Below, piece after piece: positions 57,501 through 64,000 of a DNA stretch of 64,000 nucleotides. This stretch comes from Eubacterium sp. AF36-5BH. Its GTDB lineage: Bacteria; Bacillota; Clostridia; Lachnospirales; Lachnospiraceae. The stretch spans positions 62,001 to 126,000 of the forward strand of contig NZ_QTVG01000001.1 in the NCBI RefSeq assembly GCF_003460505.1, read 5' to 3'. The notes under the pieces are model-generated. The model was not told the DNA's origin and did not search any database. It saw only the letters and a program-made list of their open reading frames with translations. Position 1 is the stretch's first letter. Each line of letters opens with the position of its first letter. The position numbers were made by a program, and so were the translations under genes.

Positions 57501-58376
57501 CTGACCAACAATTCTGCTCTGGAAAGCAAGTTTCTTGTTGTATTTATATCTACCTACTCTGGCAAGATCATATCTTCTTGCATCAAAGAACATGCCTGAA
57601 ATAATAGCTTCAGCACTATCAACACTAAGTGGTTCACCTGGACGAATCTTCTTATATAATTCTAAAAGACCGCTTTCGTAATCATCACTTGAATCCTTTT
57701 CAAAAGTAGCAAGAAGTTTTTCCTCTTCACCAAATAAATCAATAATTTCTGCATTTGTTCCAATACCTAATGCTCTAATAAGAACTGTTACAGGAACTTT
57801 TCTTGTTCTATCTACACGTACATAGAAAACATCATTAGAATCTGTTTCGTATTCTAACCATGCACCACGGTTAGGAATTACCTGTGATGTGTATAATTCC
57901 TTACCTACCTTATCGTGTCCAATAACATAGTATATACCTGGTGAACGAACTAACTGGCTGACAATTACACGTTCTGCACCGTTGATTACAAATGTACCTG
58001 TTGCAGTCATAAGTGGTAAATCACCCATGAAAATATCATGTTCTGTAAATTCACCTGTTTCCTTGTTGTGGAGTCTTACTTTTACCTTTAAAGGTGCAGC
58101 ATAAGTTGCGTCTCTTTCTTTACACTCTTCAATAGTGTACTTTTTATCTTCTTCACATAATTTGAAGTCAATAAATTCAAGACTTAAGTTTTGGGCATAA
58201 TCCTCAATAGGGGATATATCATCCAATACTTCTTTTAGACCTGTAGTAAGAAACCATTCATATGAATCTCTTTGAACTTCAATAAGATTTGGCATTTCAA
58301 GAACTTCTTTTGATCTTGAATAGCTCATACGAATACCTTTTCCTGCCTTAACAGGAGTGATTCTGTTCTTCTCCAT
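54543..58376 (-). CDS. rpoB: RNA polymerase beta subunit
   Basis: 1277 residues. The start at 58376 ([20 protein letters not shown]) has AAGGAG upstream; the frame runs 36 codons further without homology. The rifampicin region is wild type in form: [32 protein letters not shown]. Other core segments are [12 protein letters not shown] and [24 protein letters not shown]. The C-terminus has a Lys/Asp/Gln-rich extension of about 60 residues. It has its own promoter at 58512-58540. Confidence 0.97.
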   Translation of the reverse strand: MEKNRITPVKAGKGIRMSYSRSKEVLEMPNLIEVQRDSYEWFLTTGLKEVLDDISPIEDYAQNLSLEFIDFKLCEEDKKYTIEECKERDATYAAPLKVKVRLHNKETGEFTEHDIFMGDLPLMTATGTFVINGAERVIVSQLVRSPGIYYVIGHDKVGKELYTSQVIPNRGAWLEYETDSNDVFYVRVDRTRKVPVTVLIRALGIGTNAEIIDLFGEEEKLLATFEKDSSDDYESGLLELYKKIRPGEPLSVDSAEAIISGMFFDARRYDLARVGRYKYNKKLAFQSRIVGQFLAEDVINTTTGEVLAEAGTKVTKELATDIQNAAVPSVMIQTDVKNEKVLSNMAVDINAYVDFDCKELGILENVYYPVLAEILAENETEEELKDAIKRNAHELVPKHITKEDILASINYLLNIEYGIGSVDDIDHLGNRRIRAVGELLQNQYRIGLSRMERVVRERMTTQDLEGVSPQTLINIKPVTAAVKEFFGSSQLSQFMDQNNPLGELTHKRRLSALGPGGLSRDRAGFEVRDVHYTHYGRMCPIETPEGPNIGLINSFASFARLNEYGFIEAPYRVVDKSDPENPRVTDEVVYITADEEDAYTVAQANEPLDENGYFINKNVSGRFREETSQFDRKRIDLMDVSPRMVFSVATSMIPFLQNDDANRALMGSNMQRQAVPLITTEAPVVGTGMEGKAAVDSGVCIVAKRAGVIEKSTAREIVIKYDDNGEKESYHLTKFARSNQSNCYNHRNIVFKGDHVEAGEVIADGASTSNGEIALGKNPLIGFMTWEGYNYEDAVLLSERLVQDDVYTSIHIEEYETEARDTKLGPEEITNDVPGVGDEARKDLDERGIIRIGAEVRAGDILVGKVTPKGETELTPEERLLRAIFGEKAREVRDTSLKVPHGETGIVVDAKVFKRENGDELAPGVNESVRIYIAQKRKISVGDKMAGRHGNKGVVSRVLPVEDMPFLPNGRPLDIVLNPLGVPSRMNIGQVLEIHLSLAAKVLGFNIATPVFDGADEYDIMDTLELANDYANTEWEDFVAKYKDVLKPEVMQYLEEHLDHREEWKGVPIARDGKVRLRDGRTGEYFDNPVTIGFMHYLKLHHLVDDKIHARSTGPYSLVTQQPLGGKAQFGGQRFGEMEVWALEAYGASYTLQEILTFKSDDVVGRVKTYEAIIKGENIPQPGVPESFKVLVKELQALALDINVLDKDNNVVELKESIDYGETSFNAILNNDSKNYSQNKEDSQDFAKAGYHTQEFVGEELQTVNADGTVFEDGQEN

Positions 58377-58511
58377 CGACGTTACTCTCCTTGTCTTAAT
58401 ATAATTAAAAATTTTGTTGCTATCACTTAATTTTATTAGTTCTTTGGTTTTTATGTAAACCAAAATGCTCTCATTTGGGCGCAATACGCCCTTTAATGCA
58501 TAGCATATTTG

Positions 58512-58540
58512 AATTTACCATTTTTTTCTTAAAAAGTCAA
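58512..58540 (-). promoter_or_regulatory. Promoter of rpoBC
   Basis: TTGACT (58540-58535), a 17-bp spacer and TAAATT (58517-58512). The leader is about 130 nt. Confidence 0.75.
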
Positions 58541-58666
58541 GACTTTATTTTTTTTGACTTCCCTAAAAATCGCAAATTAAAATTTGCAAAAATTATCATT
58601 CTACTCAATTGTATCTATTTTATGTGAGGGATTACTCCCAAGCTTGGCAAAGAGTCTCTTTTATAC

Positions 58667-58700
58667 GTAAAAAGGGAACCGGATATTCTCCGATTCCCTT
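58667..58700 (-). terminator. Terminator or attenuator between rplL and rpoB
   Basis: AAGGGAAYCGGA...TCCGRTTCCCTT stem, followed by TTTTTACG on the minus strand, about 32 bp after rplL. With the rpoB promoter downstream it decouples the ribosomal and polymerase genes. The rest of 58541-58666 is empty. Confidence 0.75.
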
Positions 58701-58731
58701 AAATTCTCTTTTTTATCAGATTAGTTTATAA

Positions 58732-59097
58732 CTACTTAAGAGTTACAACTGCTCCAACTTCTTCTAACTGGCTCTTAAGTGCTTCAGCTTCTTCCTTAGA
58801 AACACCTTCCTTAACTACCTTAGGAGCTCCGTCAACTACTTCCTTAGCTTCCTTAAGTCCTAAACCAGTTGCATCCTTAACTGCCTTGATAACCTTAACC
58901 TTCTGATCACCAACTTCTGTTAATTCAACGTCGAATTCTGTCTTTTCTTCAGCTGCTCCGCCTTCTGCACCTGCTGCTGCAACTACAACACCTGCTGCTG
59001 CTGATACACCAAATTCTTCTTCACATGCCTTTACAAGGTCATTTAATTCTAATACTGTTAAACCTTTAATTACTTCAATGATTTCTTCTGTTGTCAT
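58732..59097 (-). CDS. rplL: 50S ribosomal protein L7/L12
   Basis: 121 residues. The N-terminal dimerisation helix is followed by an Ala/Gly-rich hinge (about 34-50: [19 protein letters not shown]) and the C-terminal factor-binding domain with [25 protein letters not shown]. Stalk protein that recruits translation GTPases. It follows rplJ by 77 bp. Confidence 0.97.
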   Translation of the reverse strand: MTTEEIIEVIKGLTVLELNDLVKACEEEFGVSAAAGVVVAAAGAEGGAAEEKTEFDVELTEVGDQKVKVIKAVKDATGLGLKEAKEVVDGAPKVVKEGVSKEEAEALKSQLEEVGAVVTLK

Positions 59098-59174
59098 TGT
59101 AAATTCCTCCTAATTATTCTAATTTTATTGAATGTTCATAAACTTATGTCCATTGTTTAATTGTTTCTTAATTT

Positions 59175-59669
59175 CTATGCTGCTTCTTCGTCTTTTTCAG
59201 CAATCTGCTTAATAACACGAGCGAAGTTTGTAATTGGTGACTGCATAGAACCAAGTAATTTTGAGAGAAGTACTTCTCTTGATGGGATAGATGCAATCTG
59301 AGCAATTCCTGCCTGATCATAGTAAACACCATCTACTACACCACCCTTGATTTCTAAAGCTTCAGCTGTCTTAGCGAATTTTGCTAATACTCTAGCTGCT
59401 GCTGTAGCGTCATCTTTGCACACTGCAATAGCAGTAGGTCCTTCAAGATGCTGAGCTAAATCTGCAAATTCAGTATCCTTAATTGCAAAATTAATCATTG
59501 TGTTCTTGTATACTTTGTATACAACACCAGCTTCTCTTAACTGCTTACGAAGTTCTGTATCTTCAGCAACAGTTAATCCACGATAATCAACTACAACTGC
59601 TGTAGCTGCGCCATTAAGTAATTCTGAGATTTCTTCAACGATAGGTTGCTTTAACTCTACTTTTGCCAT
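59175..59669 (-). CDS. rplJ: 50S ribosomal protein L10
   Basis: 164 residues, the base of the L7/L12 stalk. It contains VVVDYRGLTVAEDTELRKQLREAG near the N-terminus and the C-terminal helices that bind L12 dimers. AAGGAGG precedes the ATG. It is preceded by a long regulatory leader. Confidence 0.96.
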   Translation of the reverse strand: MAKVELKQPIVEEISELLNGAATAVVVDYRGLTVAEDTELRKQLREAGVVYKVYKNTMINFAIKDTEFADLAQHLEGPTAIAVCKDDATAAARVLAKFAKTAEALEIKGGVVDGVYYDQAGIAQIASIPSREVLLSKLLGSMQSPITNFARVIKQIAEKDEEAA

Positions 59670-59689
59670 GAATGTTTTCCTCCTTATTT

Positions 59690-59887
59690 ATTTTAGGTCG
59701 TCAACTTCATTGCACGAATTTATATTTCTTATAATATAAGAAACCTCTCTGCCTAAAGACAGAGAGGTATAAAGTCTTGTTTGTTAACTTAATCCCTCGG
59801 TAGGCGACAATCATTCTCGCACTTACATTCGTAGCTGATAAATCAGCGACAAATACCTACTGTCTTCGGCAATTGGTTTTCAACCAC
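59690..59887 (-). ncRNA. Ribosomal protein L10 leader
   Basis: About 200 nt between the promoter and rplJ, with a multi-branched region (ATTTGTCGCTGATTTATCAGC) and an attenuator stem CCTCTCTGCC/GACAGAGAGG (59744-59767) followed by TTTCTTAT. The position and attenuator match the L10 leader of Firmicutes, where the L10-L12 complex binds and represses rplJL. Confidence 0.75.
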
Positions 59888-59893
59888 TTGTGC

Positions 59894-59922
59894 ATATTAG
59901 CACAATATTATTTTATTGTCAA
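59894..59922 (-). promoter_or_regulatory. Promoter of rplJL
   Basis: TTGACA (59922-59917), a 17-bp spacer and TAATAT (59899-59894). Confidence 0.8.
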
Positions 59923-59947
59923 CTAAGTTTACAATATTTTGTCAGTG

Positions 59948-59972
59948 TGCATTAGAAACACTTTCTAATGCA
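59948..59972 (-). terminator. Hairpin after rplA
   Basis: TGCATTAGAAA/TTTCTAATGCA, an 11-bp perfect stem 17 bp past the rplA stop. No T-run, so termination is weak or the stem protects the RNA end. Confidence 0.45.
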
Positions 59973-59988
59973 ATTAGGCAAAATCTAA

Positions 59989-60693
59989 TTAAGCATTAGC
60001 ACTTGTAAGCTTTGTTGGGTTAACCTTTACTCCAGGTCCCATTGTTGATGTAAGTGTAACAGTCTTAAGGTAAGCACCCTTAACTGCTGCAGGCTTAACT
60101 TTAATGATAGCATCCATTAATGCGTTGAAGTTTTCTGTAAGCTGTTCTTCTGTAAATGAAGCCTTACCAACTGGAACGTGAATAATGTTAGCCTTATCAA
60201 GTCTGTATTCAATCTTACCAGCTTTGATTTCTTCAATAGCCTTTGTTACATCCATTGTTACTGTACCTGCTTTTGGGTTAGGCATTAAGCCCTTAGGTCC
60301 AAGTACACGACCAAGTCTACCAACAACACCCATCATGTCAGGTGTAGCTACAACTACGTCAAAGTCGAACCAACCTTCATTCTGGATCTTTGGAATTAAT
60401 TCTTCGCCACCTACGAAATCAGCTCCTGCTGCTTCTGCTTCATCAGCCTTAGCACCTTTAGCGAAAACTAAAACCTTAACAGTTTTACCTGTTCCGTTAG
60501 GTAATACTACAGCACCACGAATCTGCTGATCTGCATGACGTCCGTCACAACCTGTTCTGATGTGACATTCTATTGTTTCATCAAATTTTGCAACTGCACT
60601 TTTCTTTACTAAAGAAATTGCTTCTTCTGTATCATACTGAGCAGCTCTATCAATAGTCTTTGCTGCATCAATATACTTCTTACCTCTCTTCAT
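59989..60693 (-). CDS. rplA: 50S ribosomal protein L1
   Basis: 234 residues. It begins [16 protein letters not shown] and holds the L1 signature [21 protein letters not shown]. The C-terminus has [13 protein letters not shown]. It binds the mobile L1 stalk of 23S rRNA and in many bacteria represses its own operon. GAGGAGG is upstream. The gap to rplK is 82 bp. Confidence 0.97.
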   Translation of the reverse strand: MKRGKKYIDAAKTIDRAAQYDTEEAISLVKKSAVAKFDETIECHIRTGCDGRHADQQIRGAVVLPNGTGKTVKVLVFAKGAKADEAEAAGADFVGGEELIPKIQNEGWFDFDVVVATPDMMGVVGRLGRVLGPKGLMPNPKAGTVTMDVTKAIEEIKAGKIEYRLDKANIIHVPVGKASFTEEQLTENFNALMDAIIKVKPAAVKGAYLKTVTLTSTMGPGVKVNPTKLTSANA

Positions 60694-60775
60694 TTAAACC
60701 TCCTCGTGGTAATAACGGATATACCTCCCACGTTTTTTCAATTCTTTTTTCGATTAAATTATTGCCTTTAGTCGA

Positions 60776-61201
60776 TTAGTCTTCAACCTTAATTCCCATG
60801 CTTCTAGCAGTTCCTGCGATCATGCTCATAGCTGATTCAATGTTTGCAGCGTTAAGATCCTGCATCTTTGTTTCAGCAATCTGCTGTAAGTCTGCTTTAG
60901 AAATTGTAGCAACCTGTTCTTTTAATGAATTGCCTGCACCCTTTTGGATTTTACAAGCCTTCTTTAATAAAACTGCTGCAGGTGGAGTCTTTGTTACAAA
61001 ACTAAAACTCTTGTCCTGATATACAGTGATAACTACAGGAATAATCATTCCAGGCTGATCAGCTGTTCTTGCGTTGAAGTCCTTTGTGAACTGAACGATG
61101 TTTAATCCCCACTGTCCAAGTGCTGGACCAACTGGTGGAGCTGGTGTTGCTTTGCCAGCTTCGATTTGCAATTTAATGTATCCTTCTACTTTCTTTGCCA
61201 T
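60776..61201 (-). CDS. rplK: 50S ribosomal protein L11
   Basis: 141 residues, exactly the usual length. It begins [26 protein letters not shown] with the Pro-rich hinge region; [12 protein letters not shown] closes it. AGGAGGTG precedes the ATG at 61201. It forms the GTPase-associated centre with L10. Upstream frame extension lacks homology. Confidence 0.97.
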   Translation of the reverse strand: MAKKVEGYIKLQIEAGKATPAPPVGPALGQWGLNIVQFTKDFNARTADQPGMIIPVVITVYQDKSFSFVTKTPPAAVLLKKACKIQKGAGNSLKEQVATISKADLQQIAETKMQDLNAANIESAMSMIAGTARSMGIKVED

Positions 61202-61319
61202 CTTTCGGCACCTCCTAAAAATTGTGGTATTATCGGGAACCCCTCCCACTGCTTCACGATGCACCGTGAAACATTCTTCTATAAGTGTAATTATACACTT
61301 TCATAAAACCTAAATGGCT

Positions 61320-61841
61320 TTATTTCAACTTTTTAACTTCGTTAAAGTTTAACTCTACCGGAGTTTCTCTACCAAACATGTCCACATTAATTGTGACTGT
61401 CTGTCTTGTTTCATCAATACGTTTGATTTCTCCGGCTGTTCCGGCCCAAACGCCTGCGATAACATTAACCATTTCTCCCTCTTCAAAATCAACGTTGATT
61501 CTTTCGTTAGTTTTGACACCAAGAGTCATCATTTCATCTTCTGTAAGAGGAACTGGCTTTGACCCCGGACCTACGAATCCTGTAACACCTCTGGTATTTC
61601 TTACAACATACCATGTGTCATCATTCATAACCATGTTTATAAGCACGTATCCAGGGAAAAGTTTCTTTTCCGAAACTTTCTTTACTCCATTTTTCAATTC
61701 TACCACTTCCTGTGTTGGAACTGATACTTCTAATATCTGATCCTGCAATTTTCTATTTTCAATAGATTGCTCGATATTAGTCTTTACTTTATTTTCATAA
61801 CCTGAATAAGTATGAACTACATACCAATTTGCCTCTGCCAT
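61320..61841 (-). CDS. nusG: Transcription elongation factor NusG
   Basis: 173 residues: the NGN domain (about 1-110) starts MAEANWYVVHTYSGYENKVKT and contains LFPGYVLINM and VRNTRGVTGFVG. The C-terminal KOW domain has NVIAGVWAGTAGEI. It binds RNA polymerase and links it to ribosomes or Rho. AGAGGTGA precedes the ATG. It follows secE by 24 bp. Confidence 0.96.
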   Translation of the reverse strand: MAEANWYVVHTYSGYENKVKTNIEQSIENRKLQDQILEVSVPTQEVVELKNGVKKVSEKKLFPGYVLINMVMNDDTWYVVRNTRGVTGFVGPGSKPVPLTEDEMMTLGVKTNERINVDFEEGEMVNVIAGVWAGTAGEIKRIDETRQTVTINVDMFGRETPVELNFNEVKKLK

Positions 61842-61865
61842 TTACTCACCTCTTATATATTCTTA

Positions 61866-62066
61866 TTAACCAATAATTCCATTAAGACCGAACTGTATTA
61901 ACTGATCGATCAAACCAATAAGAACTCCCATAATAAGAGTGACTATTACAACAACAACAGTCTGTCTTACGATTGATGCTTTTGTTGGCCAGATAATTTT
62001 TGAAAATTCAGCTTTTAAACCAGTAAACCAATTTTTTAAGCCTGATTTTTTCTTTGCTTCTGCCAT
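61866..62066 (-). CDS. secE: Preprotein translocase subunit SecE
   Basis: 66 residues, the short Gram-positive type with one membrane helix (about 36-58). The conserved amphipathic part reads FTGLKAEFSKIIWPTKASIVRQT. GGAGGTGGG precedes the ATG. Usual position between rpmG and nusG. Confidence 0.93.
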   Translation of the reverse strand: MAEAKKKSGLKNWFTGLKAEFSKIIWPTKASIVRQTVVVVIVTLIMGVLIGLIDQLIQFGLNGIIG

Positions 62067-62084
62067 AATCCCACCTCCAATAGA

Positions 62085-62234
62085 CTATTTTGTTTCTTTG
62101 TGTAATGTGTGCTTCTGACAGAATTTACAATACTTCTTTGTTTCAACTCTATCTGGATGTGTTTTCTTATCCTTAGTTGTATTATAATTTCTCTGTTTGC
62201 ATTCTGTACATTCTAATGTAATCTTTGTTCTCAT
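62085..62234 (-). CDS. rpmG: 50S ribosomal protein L33
   Basis: 49 residues beginning [20 protein letters not shown]. Both zinc-binding pairs are present (C9/C12 and C36/C39), so this is the zinc-containing form. GGAGGTG precedes the ATG. It starts the rpmG-secE-nusG-rplK-rplA transcript. Confidence 0.93.
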   Translation of the reverse strand: MRTKITLECTECKQRNYNTTKDKKTHPDRVETKKYCKFCQKHTLHKETK

Positions 62235-62335
62235 GAGTTTCACCTCCGCTTTATTCTATCCTAAGGGTACTTCTTTGTAATATTTAGCAATAAATTATTG
62301 CAAAAAAAAAAGACCCCCTCTTCTCTTGCTACATA

Positions 62336-62364
62336 AATATATCATATCATTTTATTTACGTCAA
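62336..62364 (-). promoter_or_regulatory. Promoter of rpmG-secE-nusG-rplKA
   Basis: TTGACG (62364-62359), a 17-bp spacer and TATATT (62341-62336). The start is near 62329, giving a leader of about 95 nt that contains a run of ten T on the minus strand. Confidence 0.75.
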
Positions 62365-62491
62365 TAAGTTTTTACTTACATTTAGAGAAATTAGTTTTCA
62401 GCAAATAATTTTATACTTGTATTCTGCTTACTTACATTCAGAGCATCTTTTTTCAGTTTATATTTTTCCTTTGTTTTTTATCTTCTATTAA

Positions 62492-63205
62492 TTATTTGTC
62501 AATGCCTGTTGCTATGCACATAAAATAAACATCTTTTACACCGGCACTTTTTAGAAGTCTGCTGCATGCGTCCATTGTGCTGCCTGTTGTGTATATGTCA
62601 TCTACAAGCAAAACTGATTTCACCCCTTTTAATGTTTCAGGTTTAATTGCAAATGCATTCTTAAGGTTACTGCTTCTTTGACTTCTACTTAATCCTTTCT
62701 GAGGTTTCGTATCACTTACTCGTATTAGTGATGTCTTGTCTAAAGTTATATTAGAGTAGTGACTTAAGTATTTTGCAAACTCCTCTGCCTGATTGTATCC
62801 TCTCTGTTGCACTTTACCCTTGTACATTGGAATTGGCATAATTCTGTCTATTTTCCATTGTTTTAGTTTGCTCCTATACTTTCTGTTTCCTACATAAGCA
62901 AAGAAATCCCCATAACACCTTTTGTTATCATATTTAAATCTGTATAAAGTTAATTTCATTTCTTCTACATATTGAAACACGCAGACGCCTTTGTTAAATT
63001 CATGCTTGGTTTTTGCACAGTCCTGACAATACAATGCATTATTACTTGTTAGCTGCTTACCGCACATTTGACAGGCTGGCGTTTTTACTATTTTAATTTT
63101 ATCCCTACATTCTTTGCATATTCTTTGATTCATTCCTATAACCTGATTGCATATAGGACAAACATTTGGATAAAAAATTTTCTGTATTATTTTTCTATAT
63201 TTCAT
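62492..63205 (-). CDS. comF: ComF family phosphoribosyltransferase-like protein
   Basis: 237 residues. The N-terminal zinc region has CPIC (16-19), CKEC, CQMCG and CQDC. A phosphoribosyltransferase fold follows with PIPMYKGKVQQRGYNQAEEFAK and the PRPP loop VLLVDDIYTTGSTMDACSR. ComF proteins help in uptake or processing of transforming DNA. AAGGGG lies 3-7 nt before the ATG, and the gene is 11 bp downstream of recD2, so they are one operon. No ComFA helicase is adjacent. Confidence 0.88.
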   Translation of the reverse strand: MKYRKIIQKIFYPNVCPICNQVIGMNQRICKECRDKIKIVKTPACQMCGKQLTSNNALYCQDCAKTKHEFNKGVCVFQYVEEMKLTLYRFKYDNKRCYGDFFAYVGNRKYRSKLKQWKIDRIMPIPMYKGKVQQRGYNQAEEFAKYLSHYSNITLDKTSLIRVSDTKPQKGLSRSQRSSNLKNAFAIKPETLKGVKSVLLVDDIYTTGSTMDACSRLLKSAGVKDVYFMCIATGIDK

Positions 63206-63216
63206 GTTCCCCTTAT

Positions 63217-64000
63217 TTATTGTTCTTCATTATAATAATTAACAAGCTGCCATTTCAGTCCCGAGTATCTTCTATGCTGATCCTCATTTGCAATCATTGC
63301 CGAAAATGTTTCTTTTCGACCAACAATACAAACACACTTTTTTGCTCTTGTAACACCTGTATATAGAAGATTTCTTGTCATAAGCATTGAGACACCTGAA
63401 ACCAAAGGCATAATAACTGCAGGATACTCGCTACCCTGTGACTTATGAATAGTTATTGCGTACGCAAGTTCTAATTCCTCAGCCTGTTTAGAATCATATA
63501 TAACGTATCTGTCATCATCAAAAACAACTTCCATAGTGTTAGTTGTATTATTAATAGTAGTAATTATTCCCATGTCGCCATTGAAAATTCCAGTTCCACT
63601 ATCATATATTCTTCCACCCTCACTTCGCTGCTCCCATTCAAGCTGATAATTATTTTTTATCTGCATTACCTTGTCGCCTTCTCTAAAAATAATGCCTGCG
63701 ATTTCTCTTTCACGTTTATTTTCATCCTGAGGATTAATGTATTTCTGCAGTTGTTCATTTAAAGAATTTACACCTAAAATTCCACCACGCATAGGTGTCA
63801 AAACCTGTATGTCCATTGGTTTTGCTTCTACATATTGAGGTAATTTAGACATCATAAGACCAATTGTAGCATTTAATGCCATCTGTGCATTTTCTCTTTC
63901 TATATATAAGAAGTCGCCCATGCTATTATCCAACGCTACCTGTTCACCTTTATTAATCTTATGGGCATTGGTTACAATTCCACTTTCCCCTGCCTGTCTG
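63217..64000 (-). CDS. recD2: RecD2-like ATP-dependent helicase, C-terminal part
   Basis: The frame is open to the right edge, so only the last 261 codons are seen. They start within RQAGESGIVTNAHKINKGE, the segment typical of RecD2 before the second RecA-like domain. They continue through VLTPMRGGILGVNSLNEQLQ, an inserted SH3-like region with GDKVMQIKNNY and NGDMGII, and the helicase motif AYAITIHKSQGSEYP, then LLYTGVTRAKK. RecD2 is a 5'-3' helicase active in DNA repair. The N-terminus lies outside the window. Confidence 0.9.
   Translation of the reverse strand, partial: RQAGESGIVTNAHKINKGEQVALDNSMGDFLYIERENAQMALNATIGLMMSKLPQYVEAKPMDIQVLTPMRGGILGVNSLNEQLQKYINPQDENKREREIAGIIFREGDKVMQIKNNYQLEWEQRSEGGRIYDSGTGIFNGDMGIITTINNTTNTMEVVFDDDRYVIYDSKQAEELELAYAITIHKSQGSEYPAVIMPLVSGVSMLMTRNLLYTGVTRAKKCVCIVGRKETFSAMIANEDQHRRYSGLKWQLVNYYNEEQ

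Overview
The window is AT-rich and looks like the chromosome of an anaerobic, low-GC Firmicute of the class Clostridia, most likely a gut Lachnospiraceae relative. The evidence is the AGGAGG-type ribosome binding sites, the endospore genes (spoIID, spoIIQ), a four-subunit ferredoxin-dependent 2-oxoacid oxidoreductase, many BspA-type leucine-rich surface proteins and a bacterial serpin. The genus is not certain.

Layout: (1) 0-5 kb holds the 5' end of a zinc-ribbon membrane gene at the left edge, a yhaO/yhaN-like nuclease-ATPase pair and two small unknown genes. (2) 5-17 kb is a cell-surface island: three BspA-like leucine-rich-repeat genes (one intact giant, one split by a nonsense codon, one intact), a heavily deleted paralogous pseudogene, an Ig-like (Big_2) secreted protein, a ribbon-helix-helix regulator and a relic of a surface protein. 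Several units here share one promoter architecture: a GGTCAG-type box exactly 30-31 bp upstream of the -10 hexamer. (3) 17-20 kb carries a ywlG homologue, an ECF transporter S component and glycerol kinase. (4) 20.5-24.6 kb is an operon of ECF sigma factor, membrane anti-sigma protein, Asn-rich secreted protein and Ig-serpin. (5) 24.7-26.6 kb has spoIIQ, lacking its metal ligands, and a frameshifted spoIID. (6) 26.8-27.9 kb is a decayed toxin-antitoxin locus beside an HTH gene. (7) 28-33 kb is the str operon (rpsL-rpsG-fusA-tuf), with repeats inserted between rpsG and fusA.

(8) 33-41.6 kb holds an OmpR-type two-component system, asnS, and two sodium-coupled amino-acid transporters; one follows a structured, terminator-ending leader of unknown class. 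(9) 41.7-44.8 kb is the porG-D-A-B operon, with a palindromic operator over its start site. (10) 44.9-47 kb is a scrambled remnant resembling a PAPS-reductase/ATPase defence-type locus with HTH regulators and hairpin repeats. (11) 47-50.4 kb has a MATE exporter and a likely queuosine salvage pair (YhhQ-type transporter plus radical SAM protein). (12) 50.6-62.3 kb is the rpmG-secE-nusG-rplKA, rplJL, rpoBC supercluster with three promoters and an L10 leader. It is separated from the str operon by about 18 kb of unrelated genes. (13) 62.5-64 kb holds comF and the C-terminal part of recD2.

The most unusual material is the surface-protein island, where duplication, deletion between short repeats, nonsense mutation and a shared promoter box occur together, and the families of intergenic hairpin repeats.
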